Shown one piece after another: positions 36,396-45,775 of a stretch of 57,345 bases of DNA. The position numbers and the translations under genes are program-made. Under the pieces are notes generated by a model. That model ran no database searches and was not told the origin of the DNA. It saw only the letters and a program-made list of their open reading frames with translations. Within the stretch, counting starts at the first letter, position 1. Each line of letters opens with the position of its first letter. This DNA is from Acidimicrobiales bacterium (lineage in GTDB: Bacteria > Actinomycetota > Acidimicrobiia > Acidimicrobiales > JACCXE01), in NCBI GenBank assembly GCA_035546775.1, contig DASZWD010000011.1:1-57345 (forward strand), given 5' to 3'.

Positions 36396-38209
36396 CAGGC
36401 GCTCACCTCCGCGTCGGCGTCTTCGCCTTCGGGGTCGCCGGTGAAGCCTTCTTCTTCGAAGCGGGCCGCCTGCAGGTCGAACATCGTGCGGTAACGGCCG
36501 CCCCGCGCCATGAGCTCGGCGTGCGTGCCGAGCTCGATCACCTTGCCGTGTTCGAGCACGCAGATGAGATCGGCGTGACGCACGGTGGCGAAGCGGTGCG
36601 AGACGAGGATCGTCGTCTTGCCCTTGGTCGCCTGGAGGATGCGGTCGAAGATCTCGGCCTCGCCCCGCACATCGAGCTGCGCCGTCGGCTCGTCGAGCAG
36701 CACCACCTCGGCGCCGGTGCGCACCGCGTAGAGGGCGCGAGCCAAGGCGACGCGCTGCCACTGCCCGCCCGACAGGTCGGTCCCGTCGGCGTAGCCGCGG
36801 TTGAGGATGGTGTCGAGGTCGGCGAGCTGGTCGGCGCCGGCGTCGTGCAATGCCGCGGCGATGGTGTCGCGGTCGCCCCCGGTGGGCGCCACGTTGTCGG
36901 CCAATGGCAGCTCGTACTTGACGTAGTCCTGGAACACCGCCGCCAGTTGCCGGCGCCAGCTGTCGAGGTCGAGGGCGCGCAGGTCGGTGCCGTCGACCCG
37001 GATGGCGCCGTCGACGGGGTCGTACAGACGGCACAGCAGTTTCGCCAGCGTCGTCTTGCCGGCCCCGTTCTGCCCGACCACGGCGATCGACTTGCCCGCC
37101 GGAATACGCAGCGACAACCCGTCGAAGATCTTCGGGCCGTCGCGGTAGGCGAAGGTCACGTTGTCGAACACGATGGCGTCGCGCGGCGCCGTCGCGGCGA
37201 TGGTGCCGTTGCGGGGGACCGTGGCCGTGGCCTTGAGGTCGGCGACGAGGTCGAGTACGACCGGGACGGGTTGGCTGCCCTGGCGGAACCACCAGTCGAC
37301 TTCGCCGAAGGCGAGCGCGCTCGTGCCCAGGGCCGCCTGGGCGAACACCGTGACGGCGCGGATGCCGATGCGGCCGTGCGCCGCGTCGTGCGCTAACGCC
37401 CAGAACAGCACGACGTTGCCGCCGGCGATGGCCGTGATGGCCACCACGATCGGCGTCTTGTGCAGCGACCGCGCCTTGATGATCAGCTCGACCATCTTCT
37501 TGCGGCGTGAGAAGTAGCGGTCGACGGTCCAGTCGGCGAGGCCGAACATCCGGATCTCTTTGGCGGCCGGGGCGCGCACCGCGAGGTCGTAGGCGTAGTT
37601 GACGTGGCGCAACTCTTCGGCGACGGTCGGGTCTTCCCACGCCTTCCACACCGACGACTTGCGCAGCAGCCGGTGGGTCCACACCCAACCGAAACTGGCG
37701 AGGAACGGCGCCCACCAGCGGTAGCCGAACAGCACGAGCGCCAGGGAGATGCCGCCGCCGATCTCCACGAAGCCGTCGGCGATCCGGGGGAGGCAGGCGC
37801 TCATCGGCGGGCCGGCGACACCGAGGTCGAAGTCGCGCGCTTGGATCAGGCGGTCGTTGATCTCCGGGCGCTCGAGGTGGGCGATGCCGGCCGGCGCCAG
37901 CGACGCTTCGAGCAGCGCGTCGTGCAGGAAGGTGGTGGCCTTTTGCGCCAGGTTGGTCGACAGCGTGGCGTTGATCGGCGGCAGCACTTCCATCAGGCCG
38001 AAGAGCACGCCGACGGTGACGAGCGGCCCGCCGAGGGCGTGGTGGCCTTGCACGACGCCGATGAGCTGGCCCATTGCGAGGGCGAAGAGGGCCGGCAGCG
38101 CGGCGCGCACGACGATGAAGAGCCACCACCCGCCGCCGAGGACCGGGTCGACCCGCGTCAGCAGGGTGAGGAACCGGTACTCCGCGCTCTGCCTGATCCT
38201 CCCCACCAT
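36395..38209 (-). CDS. ABC exporter half-transporter (partner 2)
   Basis: A 604-residue half ABC exporter. Membrane domain about 25-320, ATPase domain with Walker A GQNGAGKTT, signature LSGGQWQRVALARAL, Walker B VVLLDEPTAQLD and H-loop LVSHRFATV. It has the full canonical signature, so it likely complements the degenerate one in the partner encoded immediately downstream (TGATG overlap). The C-terminus is acidic (DPEGEDADAEVSA). A heterodimer with the next gene is the likely functional unit. Confidence 0.9.
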   Translation of the reverse strand: MVGRIRQSAEYRFLTLLTRVDPVLGGGWWLFIVVRAALPALFALAMGQLIGVVQGHHALGGPLVTVGVLFGLMEVLPPINATLSTNLAQKATTFLHDALLEASLAPAGIAHLERPEINDRLIQARDFDLGVAGPPMSACLPRIADGFVEIGGGISLALVLFGYRWWAPFLASFGWVWTHRLLRKSSVWKAWEDPTVAEELRHVNYAYDLAVRAPAAKEIRMFGLADWTVDRYFSRRKKMVELIIKARSLHKTPIVVAITAIAGGNVVLFWALAHDAAHGRIGIRAVTVFAQAALGTSALAFGEVDWWFRQGSQPVPVVLDLVADLKATATVPRNGTIAATAPRDAIVFDNVTFAYRDGPKIFDGLSLRIPAGKSIAVVGQNGAGKTTLAKLLCRLYDPVDGAIRVDGTDLRALDLDSWRRQLAAVFQDYVKYELPLADNVAPTGGDRDTIAAALHDAGADQLADLDTILNRGYADGTDLSGGQWQRVALARALYAVRTGAEVVLLDEPTAQLDVRGEAEIFDRILQATKGKTTILVSHRFATVRHADLICVLEHGKVIELGTHAELMARGGRYRTMFDLQAARFEEEGFTGDPEGEDADAEVSA

Positions 38210-38248
38210 GGGGGAGAAGTTACGCCAGGGGTGTAACAGGCGGTCTCG

Positions 38249-38944
38249 TCAACCGAAGATCAGGCCGAGTTCCTCGATGAGTTCGGCGGTGCCGACCCGT
38301 TCGAGCAGGACGCGCACGTTGCGCAGCGACGGATGGCGGAAGGCGCCCCGCGGCAGCGGGTCGACGTGCTGGGTGCCCGGCACCAGCCAGCGTCCCGTGG
38401 ACGCGTCGCCGGCGAAGGCCAACTCGCAGCCGGTGAAGCGGCGGCCATCGGTGCCGAGTCCGGCGACCTCGGTGATGCCGGCGCGGGCGGCGGCGACGAA
38501 GGCGTCGGCCGACGCCGGGCGCGCCCCGTCGGCGACGAGTGTGGCGCGGGCGCGCCGGACATCGCCGGTGCGCAGCAACTCGTGCATCCGGCGGTAGCCG
38601 GCGACGGCGACGTCGACGTATTCGGCGCCCGGTTCGTCGGCGTCGTCGAGCAGCCCGCAGCGGTCGAGCAGCAGGCTCGGCGCGTCCTCGACGGGCGCGG
38701 CCCGCAGGTGGTGGGTGTCGCCTTCGATCACGTGCTCGGCTAGCCACCCGCCGCGGGTGGCGATGACGTGCTGGGCACGCCAGCGGGTGACGACGGCGAT
38801 CGCTTCGGGACTGGCGAGGACGCTCAGCGCGGTGAGGTGGTCGTCGCTGAGCGCGTCCACGTTCGGTTCGCCGACGGGATAGGGCGCCCGCAATCCGAGC
38901 GTGTGGCACAGCTCGTCGATGGTCGATGTCTGCAGCAAGGTCAT
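38249..38944 (-). CDS. Last gene of WXG100-like operon, possible EspG-type protein
   Basis: A 231-residue soluble protein. Some segments resemble EspG chaperones of type VII secretion: early PYPVGEP motif, central RAQHVIATRGGWLAEHV and LRAAPVEDAPSLLLDRCGLL, and late CELAFAGDASTGRWLV matching the family's GRYLV region. The match is weak and by eye. Its ATG overlaps the stop of the 115-aa gene (ATGA), so it belongs to the four-gene operon. No EccB, EccC or EccD membrane component is found in the window. Confidence 0.45.
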   Translation of the reverse strand: MTLLQTSTIDELCHTLGLRAPYPVGEPNVDALSDDHLTALSVLASPEAIAVVTRWRAQHVIATRGGWLAEHVIEGDTHHLRAAPVEDAPSLLLDRCGLLDDADEPGAEYVDVAVAGYRRMHELLRTGDVRRARATLVADGARPASADAFVAAARAGITEVAGLGTDGRRFTGCELAFAGDASTGRWLVPGTQHVDPLPRGAFRHPSLRNVRVLLERVGTAELIEELGLIFG

Positions 38945-39288
38945 GCCTTGTCCTCCCCGGGGTTGTGCAGTCGCTGAAGTAGTGCGTGGTCGTTGCCGTG
39001 GAGATCGCCGAGGGCATCGGCGGCCGCACCGCGTTGGCCGAAGGTGGCGACGGCGAGCGCGTCGGCGTCGAGTTCGTTGGCGACGTGGTGGAGCTGATGG
39101 ACCGTGGTGTGCAGCGCGGCTTCGACGCGCGCCGCGTCGGCACCGGCGCCGCCGGCGTGCAGCAATGTCGTGAGGTGCCGCACGCGGGCGGCAACCTCGG
39201 TGGCAATGCCCGCCGCGTCATAGGACGCGTTGCGGCACAGCGCGCTAAGCGCCGCCAGTTCCGCCGGGTCGATGCTGATGCGGCTCAT
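38941..39288 (-). CDS. 115-aa helical protein in WXG100-like operon
   Basis: A 115-residue predicted helical protein with no recognised motif: SIDPAELAALSALCRNASYD, later VRHLTTLLHAGGAGADAARV and HHVANELDADALAVATFG. The alanine-rich helical composition resembles small type VII substrates or their partners. It has ATGA overlaps at both ends with neighbouring genes, so translation is tightly coupled. Confidence 0.6.
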   Translation of the reverse strand: MSRISIDPAELAALSALCRNASYDAAGIATEVAARVRHLTTLLHAGGAGADAARVEAALHTTVHQLHHVANELDADALAVATFGQRGAAADALGDLHGNDHALLQRLHNPGEDKA

Positions 39289-39527
39289 CGCGGTGTTCCC
39301 GCGGTGGCGCGCATGAGGGCGGCGGCGTCGCGCAGCGCGGCGGCGCTGGCGCGCAGTTCGTTGCGGCGCTCGACGATGAGGGCGCGGAAACGGTCGGCCG
39401 CCGGGCCGGCCCACGTGGCGGTGACGGCGCGGGTGGCCAGCAAATCGCCTGACGCTTCGAGGCGCGCCGCCCGGTCGTCGCACAGGGCGGCGACGGCGTG
39501 CAGTTCTTGCACGAGCGACGGGTTCAT
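39285..39527 (-). CDS. WXG100-like protein (second gene)
   Basis: An 80-residue helical-hairpin protein with a central W-x-G turn: TATWAGPAADRFRALI. The helices before (HAVAALCDDRAARLEASGDL) and after (LRASAAALRDAAALMR) fit the WXG100 four-helix-bundle dimer fold. No clear C-terminal Y-x3-(D/E) secretion signal was found. Starts and stops overlap with the neighbouring genes (ATGA both sides). It probably dimerises with the 87-aa protein encoded just upstream. Confidence 0.7.
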   Translation of the reverse strand: MNPSLVQELHAVAALCDDRAARLEASGDLLATRAVTATWAGPAADRFRALIVERRNELRASAAALRDAAALMRATAGTPR

Positions 39528-39787
39528 GCGCCGGCGGCCTCGATGGCGGCGCGGCGGCGGCCGACTTCGACCGCCGCGTCGTGGAGCGCGGCTTCGAGGC
39601 GGCGCAGCGACGGCTCGTGATCTTCGCGCCAGGCGGCGCGGAAGCGCTCTGCCGCGTTGCCCTGCCAGTCGGTCGCTTCGATCTCGGCGGCGAGGGCGGC
39701 GCGGATCTGTTCGAGCGCCGCGCCGTGGCGGGCGACGGCGGCTTCGAGGCGGGTCAAGGACGCGAGTTCGGCTCCGACGATTCCCAC
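39524..39787 (-). CDS. WXG100-like protein (first gene)
   Basis: An 87-residue helical hairpin with the W-x-G turn TDWQGNAAERFRAAWRED and flanking helices (ASLTRLEAAVARHGAALEQ; LRRLEAALHDAAVEVGRRR). The start is a GTG (GIVGAELASL); a second GTG 9 bases upstream is also possible. It overlaps the next WXG100-like gene (ATGA), making a typical Esx-type pair. There is no secretion ATPase nearby, so the partner secretion machine, if any, lies elsewhere. Confidence 0.65.
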   Translation of the reverse strand: MGIVGAELASLTRLEAAVARHGAALEQIRAALAAEIEATDWQGNAAERFRAAWREDHEPSLRRLEAALHDAAVEVGRRRAAIEAAGA

Positions 39788-39858
39788 GGGGCGCACGCTA
39801 AGGAATCGCCCGGCGGCGGTCCATGGCGCGATCGCGCCGCCTGGGTTTGCACCGGTAA

Positions 39859-40317
39859 CTACCCCAGCGGCGCAGTGGCAATTGTTTCGTAGCGGGCGGG
39901 GGCGGAGCCGCCGAGGTGGCTGCGGATCAACGCCACCTCTGTGACGTCCCACGACGCGCGGAACGCCCCGCCCGCCAGCGCGCGCGGCGCCCGGCGCGCC
40001 AGCGTGAGGTGGCCGCGGAACGACTCGGTGCCGAACGCCGCGCCGAGGTCGTCGAGTCCCGCCGCCGGGACCACCAGCACGTCGCGCCCGAGCATCCTTG
40101 TCGCCGGCCCGAGCACGACGCGCCGCGCCGCCGCGCCCGCCGCCACCGAAGCGAGTTGTGCCGCCCACGGCGCCGCGTCCTCGACCTCGCCGAGGAACCG
40201 CAGCGTCACGTGCCACTGCTCGGGCGGCGTCCAGCGTGCCGCTCCCTCGGGACGCGCCAGCAGCGCCAACGCGGCGCGCACCTCGTCCGACGGCCACACC
40301 CCGACAAAGAGTCGCAT
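39859..40317 (-). CDS. thpR: RNA 2',3'-cyclic phosphodiesterase (2H family)
   Basis: A 152-residue two-histidine phosphoesterase. The paired catalytic motifs are WHVTLRFLGEV near residue 36 and RGHLTLARRAP near 103, i.e. two H-x-T-L elements, and it starts MRLFVGVWPS as in the ThpR/LigT family. The enzyme opens 2',3'-cyclic phosphates and can act on tRNA ends in vitro. It is divergent from the HTH gene at 40340, with 22 bases between starts. Confidence 0.85.
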   Translation of the reverse strand: MRLFVGVWPSDEVRAALALLARPEGAARWTPPEQWHVTLRFLGEVEDAAPWAAQLASVAAGAAARRVVLGPATRMLGRDVLVVPAAGLDDLGAAFGTESFRGHLTLARRAPRALAGGAFRASWDVTEVALIRSHLGGSAPARYETIATAPLG

Positions 40318-40339
40318 CGCCGCGCGAACCTACGCAGCG

Positions 40340-40723
40340 ATGGCGGACCGCATCATCGTCGTGTTGCCCGACGACGCGTCCGACGACGACCGCCGCGCCG
40401 CCCGCGCCCTCGGCGCCACCGAGATCGTGTCGCTCACCGAATTCCGTGCTCTCCAGCCCGCCGCCCCGGAAGCACCTATTCCGACCTTTACGCCCGCAGA
40501 AACCGGGGTACTCACCGAGCTTGCGTATCGCCCGGACACCCGCAGCCGGCTGGCGGCGCGCCTCGGCGTCACCACGTCGACGCTCGACAATCACCTCGCC
40601 GCGATCAAGCGCAAGGTGCTCGACCACCTCGCTACCAGCGGAAACGTCCCGTTAGACGGCTACCTGTCGATGGAAGCACTCGTCGGCTGGACGATGCGTC
40701 ATTTCCCGCATCAAGAAACTTGA
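40340..40723 (+). CDS. Small HTH protein upstream of dnaK
   Basis: A 127-residue protein. The N-terminal half begins DRIIVVLPDDASDDDRRAAR; the C-terminal half has a LuxR/sigma-4-like helix-turn-helix (TRSRLAARLGVTTSTLDNHLAAIKRKVLDHL). It resembles a truncated regulator without a receiver. Its stop codon (40721-40723) lies inside the HAIR palindrome and the -35 box of the dnaK promoter, so the dnaK control site overlaps its 3' end. Its role is unknown; regulating its own region or the heat-shock operon is conceivable. Confidence 0.55.
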   Translation: MADRIIVVLPDDASDDDRRAARALGATEIVSLTEFRALQPAAPEAPIPTFTPAETGVLTELAYRPDTRSRLAARLGVTTSTLDNHLAAIKRKVLDHLATSGNVPLDGYLSMEALVGWTMRHFPHQET

Positions 40724-40750
40724 CAACAAAGGTGTCAAGTTTGCTATAGT
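40717..40750 (+). promoter_or_regulatory. HAIR operator and promoter of the dnaK operon
   Basis: Perfect inverted repeat AACTTGACA (40717-40725) / TGTCAAGTT (40733-40741) with a 7-base spacer, the spacing of the HspR HAIR site (CTTGAGT-N7-ACTCAAG). Its left arm contains a -35 TTGACA (40720-40725), and the -10 TATAGT is at 40745-40750, a 19-base spacer. The hspR gene is the last of the same operon, giving autoregulation by HspR/DnaK. Confidence 0.85.
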
Positions 40751-40772
40751 CAACCTCCAAAGGAATTCGTAG

Positions 40773-43137
<2,365 letters not shown>

Positions 43138-43145
43138 ACCCCTAG

Positions 43146-44291
43146 TTGGCGCCGCGTAACGACTGGTTAGAGAAGGACTTCTACAAAGTCCTCGGTGTTT
43201 CCGACACCGCCACCGAGAAGGAGATCACGCGCGCCTATCGCAAGCTCGCCAAGCAGTACCACCCGGATGCGAATCCGGGTGACACCGCCGCCGAGACGCG
43301 CTTCAAGGAGATCTCCGAGGCCTACGACGTCATCGGCGACGCCGAGCACCGCAAGGAGTACGACGAGTTCCGTCGTCTCGGCCCCGTCGGGGGCATGTTC
43401 GGCGGCGGCGGGGCCGGCGCGCCGGGCGGCTTCAACACCAACTTCCGCGTCGACGACATCAGCGACCTGCTCGGCGGCCTGTTCGGCCGCGGGCGCCAAC
43501 GGGGCGGTGGCCCGGCGGGGGCAACCACGACCGGCCCCCAGCGCGGCAGCGACCTGGCCGCGGAACTGCACCTGTCGTTCGTCGACGCGGTGCAGGGCAT
43601 CACCACGCAGGTGCACGTCAACAGCGACGCCCCGTGCCACGTGTGTAGCGGCTCGGGCGCGGCACCGGGTACGTCGCCTGTCATCTGTCCCTCCTGCGGT
43701 GGGCGTGGGGTGATCAGCGACGACCAGGGCCTGTTCAGCTTCAGTTCGACGTGTCGCACCTGTGGCGGCACGGGCATGAAGATCGAGACGCCGTGCGGCA
43801 ACTGCCGCGGCAGCGGCATCGAGCAGCGCGCCCGCCAGGTCAAGGTGCGCATTCCTGCCGGCGTCACCAACGGCCAGCGCATCCGGCTGAAGGGGCGCGG
43901 CGGCGCCGGTCGCAACGGCGGGCCCGCCGGCGACCTGTACGTCACGGTGCGCGTCGGCTCCCACCCGTTGTTCGGGCGGACCGATCGCAACCTCACGGTG
44001 ACGGTGCCCGTCACGTTTGCCGAGGCGGCACTGGGTACGACGGTGAAGGTGCCGACCCTGACCGACCCGGTCACCGTGCGCATCCCGTCGAGTACGCAGT
44101 CCGGCGCGGTGCTGCGCGTGCGCGGACGCGGCGTGCCGGGCGAGCACAATCGGGCCGCCGGTGATCTGCTCGTCACCGTGCAGGTGGCGGTGCCGAAGGA
44201 CCTGAGCGAGGAGAAGCAGGCGGCCCTCGAAGCGTTGGCGGCTGCCGACCCCGACGAAGGCGCACGCCTTCGGTCGCACCTAGGCGTATAG
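43146..44291 (+). CDS. dnaJ: Co-chaperone DnaJ (Hsp40)
   Basis: A 381-residue full-length DnaJ with TTG start 8 bases after grpE. J-domain with HPD in KQYHPDANPGD; Gly/Phe-rich region (GGMFGGGGAGAPGGF); four zinc-binding C-x-x-C-x-G-x-G repeats (CHVCSGSG, CPSCGGRG, CRTCGGTG, CGNCRGSG); C-terminal substrate-binding domain (VRIPAGVTNGQRIRLKGRG). It stimulates DnaK ATPase and delivers substrates. Confidence 0.97.
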   Translation: MAPRNDWLEKDFYKVLGVSDTATEKEITRAYRKLAKQYHPDANPGDTAAETRFKEISEAYDVIGDAEHRKEYDEFRRLGPVGGMFGGGGAGAPGGFNTNFRVDDISDLLGGLFGRGRQRGGGPAGATTTGPQRGSDLAAELHLSFVDAVQGITTQVHVNSDAPCHVCSGSGAAPGTSPVICPSCGGRGVISDDQGLFSFSSTCRTCGGTGMKIETPCGNCRGSGIEQRARQVKVRIPAGVTNGQRIRLKGRGGAGRNGGPAGDLYVTVRVGSHPLFGRTDRNLTVTVPVTFAEAALGTTVKVPTLTDPVTVRIPSSTQSGAVLRVRGRGVPGEHNRAAGDLLVTVQVAVPKDLSEEKQAALEALAAADPDEGARLRSHLGV

Positions 44292-44306
44292 AAGGAGCTG
44301 ACTCCC

Positions 44307-44666
44307 GTGGCCATGTTCAACAACAACGACGAGCACAAGCGACGGGCGGTCTACGTCATCTCGGTCGCCGCCGAACTGGCTGGCGTGCATCCCCAAACCC
44401 TGCGGATCTACGAGCGCCGCGGCCTCGTCGGCCCGGCCCGCACCGGCGGCGGCTCCCGGCGCTACTCCGACGAGGACATCGCCCTGTTGCGCCGCATCCA
44501 GCAACTGACGGCTGAGGGCCACAACCTCGAAGGCGTCCGCCGCATCCTCGAACTCGAGGAGGAGAACGAACGCCTGCGCAACGAACTCGCCCGTCTCCAG
44601 CAGCAATACCGCCGCGACCTCGTCCCCTTCAAAGACTCCCCCACCCAGTTCCGCCCCCCGCAGTAA
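44307..44666 (+). CDS. hspR: Heat-shock repressor HspR (MerR family)
   Basis: A 119-residue MerR-family repressor. The DNA-binding domain has YVISVAAELAGVHPQTLRIYERRGLVGPART and SRRYSDEDIALLRRIQQL, followed by a short coiled coil (ELEEENERLRNELARLQQQY). The start is GTG at 44307 or ATG at 44313. As the last gene of dnaK-grpE-dnaJ it should bind the HAIR site at 40717-40741 and repress its own operon, released when DnaK is occupied by misfolded proteins. No clpB is seen here. Confidence 0.93.
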   Translation: MAMFNNNDEHKRRAVYVISVAAELAGVHPQTLRIYERRGLVGPARTGGGSRRYSDEDIALLRRIQQLTAEGHNLEGVRRILELEEENERLRNELARLQQQYRRDLVPFKDSPTQFRPPQ

Positions 44667-44672
44667 CCGCGT

Positions 44673-44735
44673 TTCTGTGCCGTCTTTTGGCGGCCATTTC
44701 GCGTCGACGTCGCGAGATGGCGGCCATAAATCGGC
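44673..44735. repeat. Inverted copy of a 63-bp repeat, left side of DUF559 gene
   Basis: The reverse complement of this segment aligns without gaps to 45635-45697: 49 of 63 positions are identical by hand alignment. Core words ATGGCCGCCAT, GACGTCG and CGAAATGGCCGCCAA are shared. Within it, TGGCGGCCAT occurs twice 30 bp apart (44688 and 44718). The two copies flank the DUF559 gene at 44737-45612 in inverted orientation. Confidence 0.7.
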
Positions 44736-44736
44736 A

Positions 44737-45612
44737 TCAGCTTCGGGGGAGGGGTCGTCGCCGCGCCTGAGCAAGGAACTCGGTCATGCGGCGGGCCGCC
44801 CAGTCGGGGTTGCGGTAGCTCTCGCGCCAGGTCATCCGATTCGGCAACCAACCCGTTGCCGCTACGACGGCTGACTCGCGGGTGGCGTCGTACACCGGTT
44901 GGTTGCGGTGACCGAGTCCGTCGAGTTCGAGGAAGCCACCAGGCTCGGGCCAGGCGACGTCAACTCGCGCCACGAACTCGTCGTAGCGGTTGCGCACGAC
45001 GAACTGACGAGTCGGCTCGGGCACGCCCTCGGCGCGTCGCGCGATCTGGATCGCAATCGTTTCGAGCCGGCTTTCTGTGGGCGGTGCGTTCGGTGGGCGC
45101 AGGTCGAGCACGCGCCGCATCCGGCCGACGCCAGGCGTGTGCCGAGCACTGAGGTCGCCGAGGAGCGCCAACTCGTCGTCGATCGTGAAGAGCTTCTTGT
45201 GCAGCGCCGATTCGTTGGCTTGCTCCCATCGGTCGTCACCGAGAAGCGTCGCCAGGTCGATCATCGTCTGCAGGGGACTCGTGCACAGGGCGCCGCGAGC
45301 GACGCGGGGTTCACCGCCCAGGTCCGGCATCCGGCGGCGAGACACCGGTGGCGGGTCAAGGTCGTGGACGGCGTCGAGGTCGTAGAGGCGGGCGGCGACG
45401 AGCCCCCAAGCCGGAATGTCTTGCCGAACCATGCGCGCCAGTGCCTCGTCGAAAGGCGTCGGCGGCGCGGAGCCCTCGGCGTAGACGCCATGCACCACCT
45501 GCGTGAACAATTCGCGGGCGCCTCCACACCGCAGCGAGGACCGCGTGTGGCCCATCGCAAGCAGTTCGTCGTACCGAAAGAAGCGCCTCACCGGCGGTGG
45601 ATCCCAGTTCAC
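44737..45612 (-). CDS. AbiEi-like wHTH / DUF559-type PD-(D/E)xK protein
   Basis: A 291-residue protein. The N-terminus (RRFFRYDELLAMGHTRSSLR) looks like the AbiEi antitoxin winged helix; the C-terminus (about 185-280) has a restriction-endonuclease-like core: FVARVDVAWPEPGGFLELDG and RNQPVYDATRESAVVAATGW, with TGWLPNRMTW at the end, as in DUF559/Vsr-like proteins. Such AbiEi-DUF559 proteins are common in actinobacteria with no proven role. It is flanked by imperfect 63-bp inverted repeats, and a paralogue lies at 46957-47835. Activity as a nuclease or as an antitoxin is unproven. Confidence 0.65.
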   Translation of the reverse strand: MNWDPPPVRRFFRYDELLAMGHTRSSLRCGGARELFTQVVHGVYAEGSAPPTPFDEALARMVRQDIPAWGLVAARLYDLDAVHDLDPPPVSRRRMPDLGGEPRVARGALCTSPLQTMIDLATLLGDDRWEQANESALHKKLFTIDDELALLGDLSARHTPGVGRMRRVLDLRPPNAPPTESRLETIAIQIARRAEGVPEPTRQFVVRNRYDEFVARVDVAWPEPGGFLELDGLGHRNQPVYDATRESAVVAATGWLPNRMTWRESYRNPDWAARRMTEFLAQARRRPLPRS

Positions 45613-45634
45613 CTTCGTCCCTCGTGACTCTCAT

Positions 45635-45697
45635 GCCAGCAAATGGCCGCCATTTCCTGACGTCGTCACGAAATGGCCGCCAAGAAATGGCGCAGAA
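45635..45697. repeat. Inverted copy of a 63-bp repeat, right side of DUF559 gene
   Basis: The partner of the repeat at 44673-44735. It contains AAATGGCCGCCA twice with 30-bp spacing (45641-45652 and 45671-45682). It lies 22 bases upstream of the DUF559 gene start, so it could also serve as an operator region. No target-site duplication or transposase is seen. Confidence 0.7.
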
Positions 45698-45775
45698 GTT
45701 GGAGGGGAAGCGGGGCTGAGACGTCGGAGGGTACGTGCGGGGTGTTACATCGTTCGGCGCCGGGTATTTCCTCGC

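Noticed and set aside
34584-38129. Very long open frame read as one 1181-residue protein
   Set aside because: Only the part up to 36395 has ABC-transporter sequence; the upstream part is Arg/Pro-rich antiphase reading of the partner gene at 36395-38209.
44673-45697. Complete transposon around the DUF559 gene
   Set aside because: There are inverted repeats but no transposase and no visible target duplication, so it is reported only as a possible cassette.
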